Translations under genes and position numbers: made by a program
Notes under the pieces: model-generated
What the model was told of the DNA's origin: nothing
The model's database searches: none
What the model saw: the letters and a program-made list of their open reading frames with translations, nothing else
Part shown: one piece after another, positions 37,438 through 49,447 of the stretch
Layout of the letters: the number at the start of each line of letters is the position of its first letter
How positions within the stretch are numbered: position 1 is the stretch's first letter
NCBI GenBank assembly: GCA_026168455.1
Contig: CM047431.1
Coordinates: 43,031,466 to 43,095,465, forward strand
Reading direction: 5' to 3'
Source: Theocolax elegans
Taxonomy: Eukaryota > Arthropoda > Insecta > Hymenoptera > Cerocephalidae
Length of the DNA stretch: 64,000 bases

Positions 37438-38379
37438 GACTATGCCTTGCTGAAAGCGATTGTCGAAGGGATCTTCTTCGCGCGAACGCTCGCGGAGAAA
37501 TTTCTCTGGAGGGGATTTTAACGAATCCCGTGGATGAAGGGTGGCACTATTTTGAGTTTATCGGTGCCCCGGCAAACTTCGGAGACTAACAGCTAGTCGT
37601 GGGCAAATTTTAATTTGTACCTACAAACGATTACCGGAAACTTGCTCTGGTTACCCCGCGAGATCGAGATTTCTCGCTTGCGAACAACTTCCCTACTATA
37701 AACTCCTCTAGTTAGAAAAACATTACAATTATATTATATTACTCACTTTCGCTTCTATTCTAAATTCTTTTTTTTATCTAATGGTTTTCAAAACTAGGTT
37801 CTTCAGACAATCTGGTTATAAAAGAGTCTTGGTTTCCTATATCTGTACGAGTACACACCGGCCAATCGTAGATGTGGGCGTCTCCAATTGGACCTAACAG
37901 TCTTTCCAATCACATTTAAAAGCCAACGATTGGTTGTGAAATTTTATTGGGTAAACTCGCTCTCTTAATAAAATATTACGTAACCCAATCGATTTTAGAG
38001 CACGCAACCCACAACCACAAAAACTCTTGAAGAATTTCGAATAGTTCCAGAGTAAATTATCCAAAATGGTCAATGAAATGAATAACGTCTTGTACATCTT
38101 GTATATTCATAATTCAAATTAGTCGAGTTTTCTTCTCTTTGGATACTTGAAAAGCTTAACCCATCTAGATTTATTCCCCCCTCCCCCTTCCCCCTGCCGT
38201 ACCACTCTCCTCTTCCCAGACTGATCAATGAGTTCCGAAGTAACTTCATAAAGCGGCGTACGCGGGTATTGATTATTTCAGATTACAACAAGGCGCCTCC
38301 CTCTCCGTCCGAGTTTTTCTTCATCCGAGGATTAAAGTGTTGGAATATTTTTTATCGTCTCTCAAAGGAGTCCTGGAGT

Positions 38380-38720
38380 ACGGATCAGCGTCCCTAAGCA
38401 GTAATTAATCGAGGGATTTACCGTCGAGGAAAGTTATGATTAAAAAGCGCGCGATGAGGACGCGCAGGTGTCCTCGAATACTTCGTCTAACCCTGAGGAC
38501 GCTCAGCTAACGCTCGGCAATTAAAATTTGATCTGTCCTTTGTACCGCTAATAGGACATTACCTTGCGCGCAAGAAGGAGAGTGAGGTAGAGAAAGAGAA
38601 AGTGAGAGATGCCCAGTGGGATGGGCGACTTGGATCTATAAACGATGTAATTAAGCCGAGCGACGCGGCTTCTCCGCTAAAGGCCAGTCATTAATGTGGA
38701 AAAAGCACGGCGATTCGTCC
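38380..38720. promoter_or_regulatory. Candidate conserved non-coding block in the bru3 intron
   Basis: Complex, non-repetitive, mixed-GC sequence within simple-repeat intron, with a taattaatcg word, a gaggac/gtcctc hairpin (38454-38474) and a ctgag/ctcag hairpin (38493-38506). No open frame or splice signals. Conservation cannot be tested here; this is a composition-based guess. Confidence 0.2.
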
Positions 38721-39813
38721 GAACAATGAAACCCTCTCGTGTCGGGCGTCCTCGGTGAAAGACATTCGGCGCCGTGCAGCTGAAAGGTGGGAGGATCGGC
38801 TTTTTGCGCGTGGCAAGCGGCCTCCGAGTTCTTTCAGCAATTTAGCACTGTCAGAATGGCTCGATGCTGCATTAACCGTCATATCCACGTGATGCCTTTC
38901 CCATGGACTTGAGCGAGGATGGAAACTTCTTTCGCTATTCTTTTTCGGTTTCCAGACCATTTTTAGACAAAAATCGCGTAAACCACCCGAATCCTTTTTC
39001 TGGCGATTCTTTCAAGCGATGATATAATTTTGGATACATCGCCTATGATTTGTAGAGAAACCAAGTGATGATGTCTTTGTTTTGCGTCAATGTGCTTCTC
39101 CCTCTCCGGCGACATCTTCTCTCTGGTCTTTCTCTTTCTCTCTTCCTCTCATTCTATCTGCTGATCACAGACATGTGTATTCGTCAAGCTGTTGAATAAT
39201 CGAATTAATCGAATTAAATATTAATTAATGTACGTCGTGATCGAATCAGTCTAACATATTCGATGAAAGTAATCTGAATATAAATTATGCGCGTATCACT
39301 ATCAGTCTTTTTGATACGGTAGATCGAGCAAATCGTTCCGTACAATATTTCATGAGACTGTCAATTGAATTAATCAAGGAGGCTAACTTTACCGTAGACT
39401 AATACGCTTCCTAAAAGCGAACTAACGACATCGAAGAAAGAACGTAAAATCCAGCAGCGTCTCCAACACTTCGTGAGTTGAGTAATGGTATCTCATTGAA
39501 CTTTCAATACCCATCATAGAGATCCGATTCGACATTATTGAACTCAAGCCGGAGCGATTTTACGTATTCCGCAAGGGTCCGATAGAGTCTCAAGAGAGTG
39601 GGGGAGGGTGAAGGGCGGGTGGAGGGAGGGGGGGAGGTGGAGGAGAAGGAGGGATAGAAAGATCGAACGAGGAGGATCGCACGTGCATTTTGCATTGTCA
39701 GTCAGTCCAACCGAGAGGCTGAGTTGGGCCAAAGTGGAGGCCTCGTCGCTTTATGCGACAATGTTGGTTAAGTTCAGTAACCCCTCACCCTCTATCCGAT
39801 TGAACTCTCGCCG

Positions 39814-39814
<1 letters not shown>

Positions 39815-39888
<74 letters not shown>
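39815..39888. repeat. Long uninterrupted (CT)n microsatellite
   Basis: About 37 CT units without interruption, the longest pure dinucleotide repeat noticed in the window; likely length-polymorphic. Confidence 0.97.
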
Positions 39889-39891
<3 letters not shown>

Positions 39892-42542
39892 CGAGGCCTG
39901 GATACATCATCTACATAGGTATACAGGCGAAGAAGGTGGCGAGGTTCGGGGGGTCGAGGTTGCGTTGCACGGATCACTCTGCCTGCATCCGCGTCAAGGT
40001 GAGGCTTTGTGGACCGGAGATTACAATGGCATCTCCTCCAGATTAGCATATGAATTACGGTTCTCGCTCTCCATCTCTCTCGGTTCTAGCCCTGGTGAGC
40101 GAGCGCCGCCGGTTTCACCCTTCGTGCCCGATGTATAACACACGAGGCGATAGGCCGGCTCGAGAGAGTAAGTACCATCTGCCTTTGCGAGCACCGTTCT
40201 CTCAAGATCGAGGAAGAGTTATGCGGGCTCGATGGCCTTCCATCCACCCCGTCACCCCATCACCTCACCCTCCCACCACCCCCTACCGGGAAGGATAGCC
40301 CAAGATCGTGGAAGGAGGTAGTAATAAGGAGGTTCGATGTCATGCGGGTGTGCGGCGGTATGGAGCGAATAAAGTCTTCTGCTTTGCCCTTTGTACGAGG
40401 AGTCCAGAGTTTTTATTCCGAGGACAACACTGGCCCCTCTCTCAATGGGATAGAAAGACGGGTATCGAGACGATGCATCGCAGCGCGCCCTTACATTGTT
40501 TGGGATTTTGTGTATATATATATAAGTATATATCCGGTTCCTCGAGAAACGAGAGGCACGAGACGGAGCATTTTCGAACTTTTCGGGTACCGCGACGAAA
40601 TTAATTTTAAAATACTTGCATTTTACGGATGATTGCCAATTGGATTAGTGTATTCGGTTATCGTTCGGACAGTAATTATATGTTATGATAATGTCCATTG
40701 TAATGATTATTTGTATCACTTCCCATTGATTCGTTACTAACGAAATTTGAAAAATGAAGATAAAAAAAAAGAAAAATAATTAAAAGTGAAAGATTATAGC
40801 TGCAGTTATGAATAATGTAGAGATTTAAAATAAAATGGGCGAAATCGTTTGAACATTAATGTATTATTGTATCCTCAAATATGCCTGCTGTCAGTACCTT
40901 ATTACCGATAGTCTCATTTTCGTTAACATGTGTAACATTATAATTTCGAACCGCCTCTCATTAGCAGTCTAGAGCTATATTTACAGCGCATATAATATAT
41001 CATCTTTAATGAACATAGCTTATTTTCACAGGTGGTTTAGAAACATGTGAAAAGGTGAATGCACTTATAAATGACCAATTTAGTAATTCATCACGACAAT
41101 CAATATTACGACATTTATACTCCTTGGCAAATTCATCGGAATTGTTAGAGTCCGCGGAATATTAGAGTATGTCAAAGCTTATACAGTTAAGAAAACTTTT
41201 AATAGACACATAGGTAAGACTAGAAAGGTGCTTTTTACTTACATAGTAACTTCACACAGATACAACGTGCCACTTTTTAATAATGTACTTCACAAATAGA
41301 CAGATATAACTTTACTGATGATGTATGATCTGTAACCACCGAGTGTAAACCACCACCAGCGTACTAGGTTTGCTTTTGCATATTTCTATGTTTTCTTTCT
41401 TTTACGTTTCTTTTTTGGCTTGTTTCACATACCTTGGAGCCGACAGAGGTCGGTGAGTCCCTTCCCGCAACGACAATTCCACGTGACAACGAGAACAAAC
41501 GCGATCACGATTCGCCTATAGTTGCGGCATTAACGATGCCGCGCATACACATCTAAACTGATCATTAACCAGTGCACCCACCCCCTCTAGCGGATTATTA
41601 TCTCGCGCATTAGACATTTCACGTGGTACGAGCTCTTAAACTCGGGCAATTCTGGAAGAAAAGTACATGTATATGTATATATATATATAGGTAGATATAG
41701 ATGTTTATACGTAACGTATTAAGAATAGGTGAGTCACGATCGTTTATCCGCGTTCCCTTCTTATCTACCCGTTGGATGCGTTCCAAGATACACAACCGAA
41801 ACCGAACCGAAAGAAGGAGTAGAGGAAACAAAAAAAAACTAAAAGAAGGACACACGGAGATAGTATTTGGGCTAGTCGGGCGCTCTCAGCCTCGCTCAAA
41901 GATAGAGAGAACGGGGCTTGTTGACTTAGCCTCTCCTATTTAGAACGTATACCAAACTCTCCGCTCCCTTGTTCGTTTACTACCGCGTTACTATCGATCG
42001 GTCGCCACCTTCGACTACCAATCTATTTTCTTTTATTTCATTCGGATGGTCTATACGGAGCACTCCAATTTTTATCAGTTTATAACGAGAGCTTGAAGAG
42101 CCAACTTTACTTTCGCCGTATTAACTGCAAACGACATTGGTTTACGTTAAATTGTTGTTCGTTTTCTTCCACGTGCGTCGTTTCATTAATTATTTATAAA
42201 TTTAACGAGCTACGAATATTAACCGAGAGAATCCTCAGTTCGTATTAATATTTTAGGAAGGACGCGTTATATTTAAAATTGTTCGAACGTGCGCACCGGA
42301 GAGCAAAAGATCGTGCAGAAACCGATTGCAACCGATATTGTTTTAAAATCGACACGGACGATCAAGTTGCAGCGGATAGACGATCGCGGCTATTATTTAG
42401 TCATCTAGAGATTACACGCGATAAAGATACGAGGCACCGCTTGGAAGTAAACTTTGTTAAACGTGTATTAACAGGATGACCGTTTAACTCATCTATCGCG
42501 GCGTGTTTACGCTTTATCATCGGATCGATCGCTTGTTCTCAC

Positions 42543-42591
42543 CTCCGCGGTTTTCACTGTCCGCCGGTTTCAGTTGGATAGGACGGTTCAT
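42543..42591 (-). CDS. bru3: bru3/CELF exon: end of RRM1 and RRM1-RRM2 linker
   Basis: A 49-nt internal exon reading MNRPIQLKPADSENRG plus one base. CELF3-6 proteins have PGMNRPIQVKPADSE at the last strand of RRM1 followed by the short linker to RRM2, so the match is direct; this copy has Leu where Val is usual. Acceptor is tgtgtgttacag/ATG and donor CGCGGAG/gtgagaac, both near consensus. The exon enters in phase 0 and leaves in phase 1, so its last G joins AC of the RRM2 exon to give SENRG-DRKLF, the family junction. As 49 is not a multiple of three, skipping would shift the frame. The next secure exon downstream is nearly 13 kb away. The exon that should precede it (CAFLTYC region of RRM1) was not found up to 64000. 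Confidence 0.95.
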
Positions 42592-45500
42592 CTGTAACAC
42601 ACAAAAATTAACATCGATTAATACATTGGTAATGTTATACGAAATTATTTAGTTTCATCAATTTTCTTAGATCACAAGTGGGTCTGAATGTACGAATGAA
42701 CGTCGACAATAAAATATAATGCGGTCAATTATCAAATAATCCAGGAGCTGGTAAAATATGGACAGTATATCTTAACTTCTGACAAAGGTAGTGCATTAAG
42801 ATACTATTTTTCGATCCAATTTCCATTAAATCATCTACCTTTGCATGAATTTTTCCAACGCCGCACACGTTTATAAATCAGGAAAAGATAAACTTACAAA
42901 AGATGAGAATTATATTTTATAATACAAGTAAGTAAATTTGATTTTTTATCTTATATATATGTATATATATATATGTATATATGTATATATGTGTATATAT
43001 ATAAACGTCAGAATAATGCGATCTTATGTTCCAGGGAAAAAGTAAATCCCACTGAAATCGGAAAACGAAGTTAGCCGCGAGATATACAATAGCGCGTCTA
43101 ATATTTCGTTTAACCTCAAGGCGATAAGGAAGTTGAGGCAGGAGCATTTCGCCTTTGTCATGAAAATCCTAAGGAAATTTCGTGCGAGTTCGCGAGTACC
43201 TCCCTTGCGGGACATATAGTCATCCTTCGCTTGCGATACATGTACATATACATATCGACCCGGTCAAGATGGACTCTGCTGCCTTTCGGCTCTTCGAAGA
43301 GGATGAATCATTCATAACGCGAGGGACGACGCGAAAGGTCGACTTTTTTCATCTCTCGACCTATATAAGACGAGTAAAAAAGAGCATGGTTAGGTTCGAT
43401 TGGATTTTTTTTCTCCCCCTTTTTTCAAGATTGCGATTGGTAGTTCCAACTCAATTTATTTTCATTTGTCAAACCTATTCGTTTACGAATACATATCCCA
43501 GCTTTTATTATTTCTATCACTGAAGCAACATTAAAACACATTTGGACGTTGTTGAAAATTAACTTAGAAACTGTAAAGGCGTAAAATAAGTTTAATTATA
43601 ATTACACGGAGAAAAAGATGTAATAAAAGTTACTGTTTTACACGCGATTTCAATCGCTTTAATTACAACATTTTATTCGTTGTTGGTTTTACGAAATCTT
43701 GTGAAAACTTGCATAAAAATATAAATACTGCACGTGCGTACGAAAGTAACAATCACACACACACACACACGCACGGGAGAATTTTGTGTAGTGAAAAGAA
43801 AGTGTTGTCGAAACAGCCCGTTAGTATTTATATAGAAAATTACGCCCGATTCAGAAATGATCCGTTCTTAAGGATCCAAGTTTGTAAGAAGGAGGGTGAT
43901 TGAAGAGCGGGGGAGAGAGATCGGCCACCCCTCCCCCTTATCCCCGCGCCACGCGACCCGTCCAGCAATTTTCCACGTACGCAAGGAGACGGCCGAGGGC
44001 AATTACGCATTAGTTATTCTAGGCATGTTATTACGCGCGCTATGGAGGTTACCTCGCCTTCCGCTCAGGAAATTAAACTTTGAGTCCCAGGCATTGGACG
44101 TTTGTTGTCGGCTTAGTTGTCATGGGGAGAGGCTCGAACCTCGTAGATACCGGAACCAAGATACTAGGCCCGTCGTCTCTACTGCCCTCCCGAAGGATCT
44201 CGTATCTTCATTTTTGCGCGTGTGGTTAGTTTTACGACCCCGCACTGTTAGTACCTATACGTACACTCCATACCCACACATCGAGCACACGTGTGTATAT
44301 TATATACATATACCAGCTCCTTTCATTTTTACTTTCCTTGTGGGCTCGGCTAATGTCAACTTCTGTCGTTATCTCTCGATACATGAGAATGTGCGATTGC
44401 TTGTGTACCTTCGGAGGATTCGTTAATGGATATTGGATACGATTAACATGGTAAACAAAATCCATCTCTTTGTAATATGTGAAACGATGATGATTCGATC
44501 ACACGTCTATAATATACAGAATTGGAGTAGTATTACATTTATTAGCATTGATTACTATCGCGGCAACACTCTTGGATAAGAAATTTATTCGAGAGGTTCG
44601 TATGACTATTGTGCACGCGACTTTGCTATTCTTGAATATATTTTCCGCAGGCTATACGTTTAGAGTGTAACCTAAAATTAGTTAAGTTAACTTTATTATC
44701 TCACAGTTATCGTTTCGTACAAGGTACGGAAAAAACTATAAATTCAAACGATTTTCAATCCAAAAGTCTACGCGTTTATAGATATTAATTGACCGATCAT
44801 AATGAAGCTGTGAATGTTGTTACAAACACACCTCGAAACACACACACACACACGGGCGCGCACTGCCCTTTCTCGAGGGGGCCGTGTATCGCGTAAACAC
44901 GTCATCAAGGCACACGTCCCAGTCAATCGTGGCGCGATGTGTATAACTCAACCGCAGACTGTGGCTATTAAAATGAGGCGGAAATCGTACACGATGATTG
45001 AGGTACGAGCGTCGGTATGGTCGACCGATTTTAATCGAGAGGTGTTTCAATTTACCGCCCAAATTTTCTCCCTCTTTTTTTTTCTCTTCACTATCAATCT
45101 CTAGTGACGAGAAGAGAACGAATATTCCTAGAATTTTCGAGGATCGTCGGTACTTTAAATCGCATGGGTAAAACGAACTGAATCTGCGGCTTAGCACGTT
45201 GGACGTTCTATTGGTTATGTGTGATTGTGGTTTAATCGGAAATTAATTTCCCTGTAATTACTGGAGTAATTTGAAATTGTATTAAGGCTTATACATCAAT
45301 TTATTGATTAGACGCGGATTCGGGTAATGTAATTAATTATTTTTGTTACATTTGCGCTTATCTCCATTATTTATACATATATACGTATATTACGAATGGA
45401 TATTGGGTATTTAATGTACGGAAGGAAACCTTATTTGTTTTATAATACGTCGCATTTAAAATACACCATCAATCGTGTTAATAAATTATTCAACGACTTT

Positions 45501-46763
45501 TTTTCAGTTAACGATGCATAACACGATGTTGTATCAATATTGTTATGTTACACGCTTTCGGAATAAATATCGATATTATTGCATAATTATAACTATTTCA
45601 GCGAAAAAGAAGTACAAAAACGTATATCGATTTATTAACTGATCATTGTATTATATCTCTTTATAAAATACCTGATTTTATTTATATTTTTTTCTTGTTT
45701 TACAACGTAATATATTATTGTATACCGTGTATTATCTCAAAGGCATACATTACAAATTGGTTTAAATTCTTACGCACTTAAAACTATCTATTTTAACCAT
45801 ACATTCAAGTAAATTACTATATTTTTTTCTTCGATAGCATCTGTAAACATGTGTTAAAAACTATAATTTTCCCTAACAAGTGAAATAGCGCAGCACGTGT
45901 ATTACTCCTAGAAAGCTCATCTACTCCTTTTCGTTCCTCGAGTACACTTTATTTAATTTCATAATTTAAAAATATACTTGCCAAATCAATGAATCTGTGA
46001 ACATTGGATAATTGAGTGATTATATATTCACCCATAAAAAAAAATAATCAATGTTCGTACGAATACATCTATTTTTTACAGATTTTAAACGGTGGGAATA
46101 AAAGTACACTGCATTAACAAATTCCATAATCCTGATTTTAAATCAGATATTGGACTTCATAAGAGAAATTCTTTAGGGCTCGGGGTGAAAAAAAAAGAAA
46201 GAGGTGGAGAAAAAAAAAATTGTGAAAAATTGAAAAGAAATCTGAGCTCTGCCGCGTTGAAATTGCCCGTCACCAATTCAAAGTTACATCATAAAAATCT
46301 TCAATCTTCCCAAATCGAATCGAATTCCTGAAACTGAAGTGAAAAGCCTCGCGTACATACGCCCGCGTCGACGAATTCGAGAGACACTCGCGATTGGATT
46401 TGTAAGCTGGTGCAATCTCGTTTTCTTACGCGCCGATAATGTCGCCATCATTCGGACTGGTCCCTCGCCTTTTTTCGATTTAAAGATTCGAATGAGAATT
46501 TCGCTTGATATACACCTCGTCTCTTATTGAAATATTGAAATGTTTTAAATGAAAATGACTTTTCTTTTAATATTCGTGATCTCGCTACATTGCAACAATA
46601 GCTTTTTCAATGGAAAATTGAAAGCAGAAGAGTAATAAAAAAAAGTACTTAAGAAACGAAAAGATTATTACCGACGATTACTTCGTATTTATTGGCAATG
46701 TATTGCCAACATACCGCCAAAAAACACTCTCCCATATCTTTGCCAAATATTGGCAATAGTTAC
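42592..46763. other. bru3: Sequence upstream of the 49-nt bru3 exon, probable intron
   Basis: Searched for the CAFLTYC and KLFVGQIPR parts of RRM1 on the minus strand; none found. AT-rich with a TA/TG tract at 42950-43003 and a GC-richer zone at 43900-44200. Confidence 0.6.
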
Positions 46764-46841
46764 TATTTTATCATTTGTAAACTATTGCCAATATGTTGGC
46801 CATACCTCATAAATTACAAAAAAAAATAAAAAAAAAATATT

Positions 46842-46913
46842 AGCTTGCCGCGGGATTCGAACCTTCGATCTTTAGATCCGAATGCTGGATCTTTACCACT
46901 GAGCCATTTTGCT
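46842..46913 (-). other. tRNA-like (SINE-type) sequence, left arm
   Basis: Mirror copy of 47043-47114 on the opposite strand: B box at 46853-46863 and A box at 46896-46906 when read on the minus strand. Sequence identity with the right-arm copy appears complete over the tRNA-like part. Confidence 0.6.
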
Positions 46914-47042
46914 ATTTTGTTATTAAGAGTTAATTTCAGGCTATAAAGAACAGTTGAAAGTGTGGTTAAAAAATTTCTAAGTCCAAAATTTTATGAATTC
47001 AACTGTTCTTTATAGCCTGAAATTAACTCTTAATAACAAAAT

Positions 47043-47114
47043 AGCAAAATGGCTCAGTGGTAAAGATCCAGCATTCGGATCTAAAGATCGAAGGTTCGAA
47101 TCCCGCGGCAAGCT
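47043..47114 (+). other. tRNA-like (SINE-type) sequence, right arm
   Basis: A-box word tggctcagtgg (47050-47060), a perfect anticodon-like stem gatcc/ggatc around loop agcattc (47065-47081), B-box ggttcgaatcc (47093-47103) and a T run from about 47119. The acceptor and T stems pair poorly, and loop position 33 is G where tRNAs have T, so this is a tRNA-derived sequence, probably not a working tRNA. If read as a tRNA the anticodon would be CAT. Confidence 0.6.
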
Positions 47115-47193
47115 AATATTTTTTTTTTTATTTTTTTTTGTAATTTATGAGGTATGGCCAACATATTGGCAATAGTTTACAAATGATAAAATA

Positions 47194-48673
47194 ATAGTTA
47201 AACATACATTGGGCAACTCGAATTTGCCTTTAACCACATAGAGATGTATAATTAAATTATTATTTGAATAATTTCTCCGTATATTTATATAATGGAATTA
47301 TATATTTGACATGCGTATATTGTGATATCGATTGTAAAGTAAAATCTCTACATATTGAGTGTGTCGTGCAGATAATTTGATCGACTTGCCAAAATAGTCG
47401 ATTGTGACTGACGCCCGGGTATACGCGAAATATTTCTTTATCGCGGGGAAACGGGAAAAATGAGATGTCGAATCGAACAACCAATACACACTGTGAGGCA
47501 TTTTACTCTCTCCCTTGCTCCGAATACGTCAAAATTCACGACACTTAATTCTGTAACGCGAGATCGTGTGTGGGAATCTCGTCTTCCCAAATTTGATCAT
47601 TCCCTACTGACGTTTGACGTGCAGTACTTTCATCCATTATTTTTATTACCGTGTTTTGAATATTTAAGTGTTTCGTTACTCGCGATTAATTACGAATCGA
47701 CCGAACACTATACCAAAAATAATTTTAAAGGAAAATGATTTATAGGTATTTTTATATAACACGTTAAGACTTATACCATGGCACACGATATACCATAAAT
47801 ATAATAAAAATATGACGTTCCATCAGATTAAAGTCGAAATACGCACGCGTCCATATAGAGGTGTATCGCCACGATAATAAATTGATAATACACGTTGAGT
47901 ACCCACATTTTGTCCTCCCTATATTTTACAAACAAAACTCGAACCGATCGAGATAATTATGAGAAAAGCATTATATAGACATCTAGAATTACACATATGT
48001 ATAAAACGTACTGTCGATGGTCTTGAGTATGGTCGTATAGGAAAAGACGAACGAGCAAACACCTATACACACATACAGATCTGTATCGATACGTATATGT
48101 TTGAAGAATACCCGCACGGTTTTATCACCGATCTCGGAAACAACTCCCTTAGCGACATAATAAAAATGAACGAAAATTCTATATAAGGGGGTGTCCGTGG
48201 CTCGGTTACACTGGCCGTCGTATTGACTAGCTCGCCGTCGCGCGGCTGGATAATCGAGCTTAATTAATTGCTTACGCGCTAGCCTTTGACGGCCGACTGG
48301 GCAAACACATTTGCTTATTGCAATCCATCTTGGCTGTATATACCTTTCGACCCTATATTGTGACCGTATCTTTCGATCGATTATATATACGAATCGTGTC
48401 TCGCCAACGCTTTACTCGAGATGGCGGGGATGCGCGTGCACTCGATCGCCACTCTTTTCTTTATTACTACATACGTTTCCTAACCGGTATCTCTTCTCTA
48501 ATTGATTTTTCCTGCTTGTACTTCAGTTTCTTTAATTATTATTAAATTTACCAAAATTTTATTTGATTTACAAACATTGATATTTACGATCGGGGTGACA
48601 TATATTTATTAAATATTTAAATAAAATAATAATTATTATAGTGGCGTCAATCCTTTTCAAATAGTTTTTAATA
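47194..48673. other. Probable intron between palindrome and MITE
   Basis: No gene seen. A GC-richer patch at 48185-48310 includes a taattaattgc word. Confidence 0.6.
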
Positions 48674-48946
48674 CACTGAGAGAAAGAAATATTTGTGAGA
48701 AAGTAATCGTGCGTTTGTTGCTATAAATTGACATTGACTTGTCATAAAATGATATTTCTTAAGTATTAACGCTCAGTTCTTAACTGTTAAGATTTTACGT
48801 TAATAGAAACGAATTCAAGTTTAACTGTTAAGAACTGATTGAAATAATACTTAACTGTAAAGAAATATTCATTTGCCCATATTTAAGTCATCAGATCTTA
48901 ACAGTTAAGAAACGTCATTTGTCTCAAGTATTCCTTTCTCTCAGTG
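48674..48946. mobile_element. MITE with CACTGAGAGAAAG termini and TA target site
   Basis: Terminal inverted repeats cactgagagaaagaaata and its near complement tattcctttctctcagtg bound 273 bp, flanked on both sides by TA. Non-coding, so a non-autonomous element; a TA duplication is typical of the Tc1/mariner superfamily. Inside are four copies of a word close to ttaactgttaag (48779-48792, 48821-48835, 48850-48863, 48896-48911), two of them forming a nested palindrome with tcagttcttaac and gttaagaactga. Confidence 0.85.
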
Positions 48947-49409
48947 TACAAAATAACTAAACAAATTGACTGACAGTGTTATTAAGATATTTTCTACATA
49001 TTGAACTTCATTTTAAATATTTGTAAAAAAATTTTGCTAAAAAATTTGTTATCATTTAATGTTATAATGATGGTTATTTATTTCAAAGTTTAATCAGCAT
49101 ATACCCCGTTAAGTCGCATAATATTCTGTCCAATTAAATATAATTGCAAACACTTTAAAAATGTCTATATGAAGTATACAATACCTTTGACAAATATTAA
49201 TTTAATACACTAATTTTGTACTAGCATACAAATACAGTATACTGATATGATTTCTTTGCTCGAATGAATGGCATCGCGACCGGGTTTCTCAGATCAGATT
49301 TAAATGGATCCTACTAGCCAATCACTGAATTAATTGGAAACTCGAAATTAATTTGACAGGAACGCACAATTGACGACTATCCAAGGGATTACATTCGCGT
49401 ACACACTTT

Positions 49410-49412
<3 letters not shown>

Positions 49413-49444
<32 letters not shown>
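49413..49444. repeat. (CT)n microsatellite
   Basis: Uninterrupted CT units. Confidence 0.95.

Positions 49445-49447
<3 letters not shown>

Larger units (their letters stand above)
33576..42542. other. bru3: bru3 intron
   Basis: Holds simple repeats, several GC-richer patches (34640-34800, 36940-37340, 38230-38970, 39560-40330) and no recognisable exon or transposon coding region. Confidence 0.8.
46764..47193. mobile_element. Near-perfect 430-bp palindrome (foldback element) with tRNA-like arms
   Basis: Left arm 46764-46958 and right arm 46998-47193 are reverse complements along about 195 bp with almost no mismatch apart from A/T-run length; the spacer is 39 nt. Each arm contains a tRNA-like block with Pol III A and B box words and an A/T run. 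Outside the left arm are more TTGGCAA/TTGCCAA words (46688-46760). No transposase or clear target-site duplication was seen. It could be two tRNA-derived SINE copies head to head, a foldback transposon, or a recent inverted duplication of one insertion. Confidence 0.9.

Noticed and set aside
36942..37521. Plus-strand ORFs of 165 and 100 codons
   Set aside because: They run into (GGC)n and (TC)n repeats, and the non-repeat part has no recognisable domain or splice context.
38691..38960. 89-codon minus-strand ORF in the bru3 intron
   Set aside because: Unlike any known CELF segment, and no splice sites in phase with the neighbouring exons.
44870..44950. Minus-strand reading CALMTCLRD resembling CAFLTYC of CELF RRM1
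   Set aside because: The similarity stops after a few residues, the rest is unlike any RRM, and no flanking splice sites fit.
46842..47114. Functional tRNA-Met(CAT) genes
   Set aside because: T stem and acceptor stem pair poorly, and loop position 33 is G; better called tRNA-derived.
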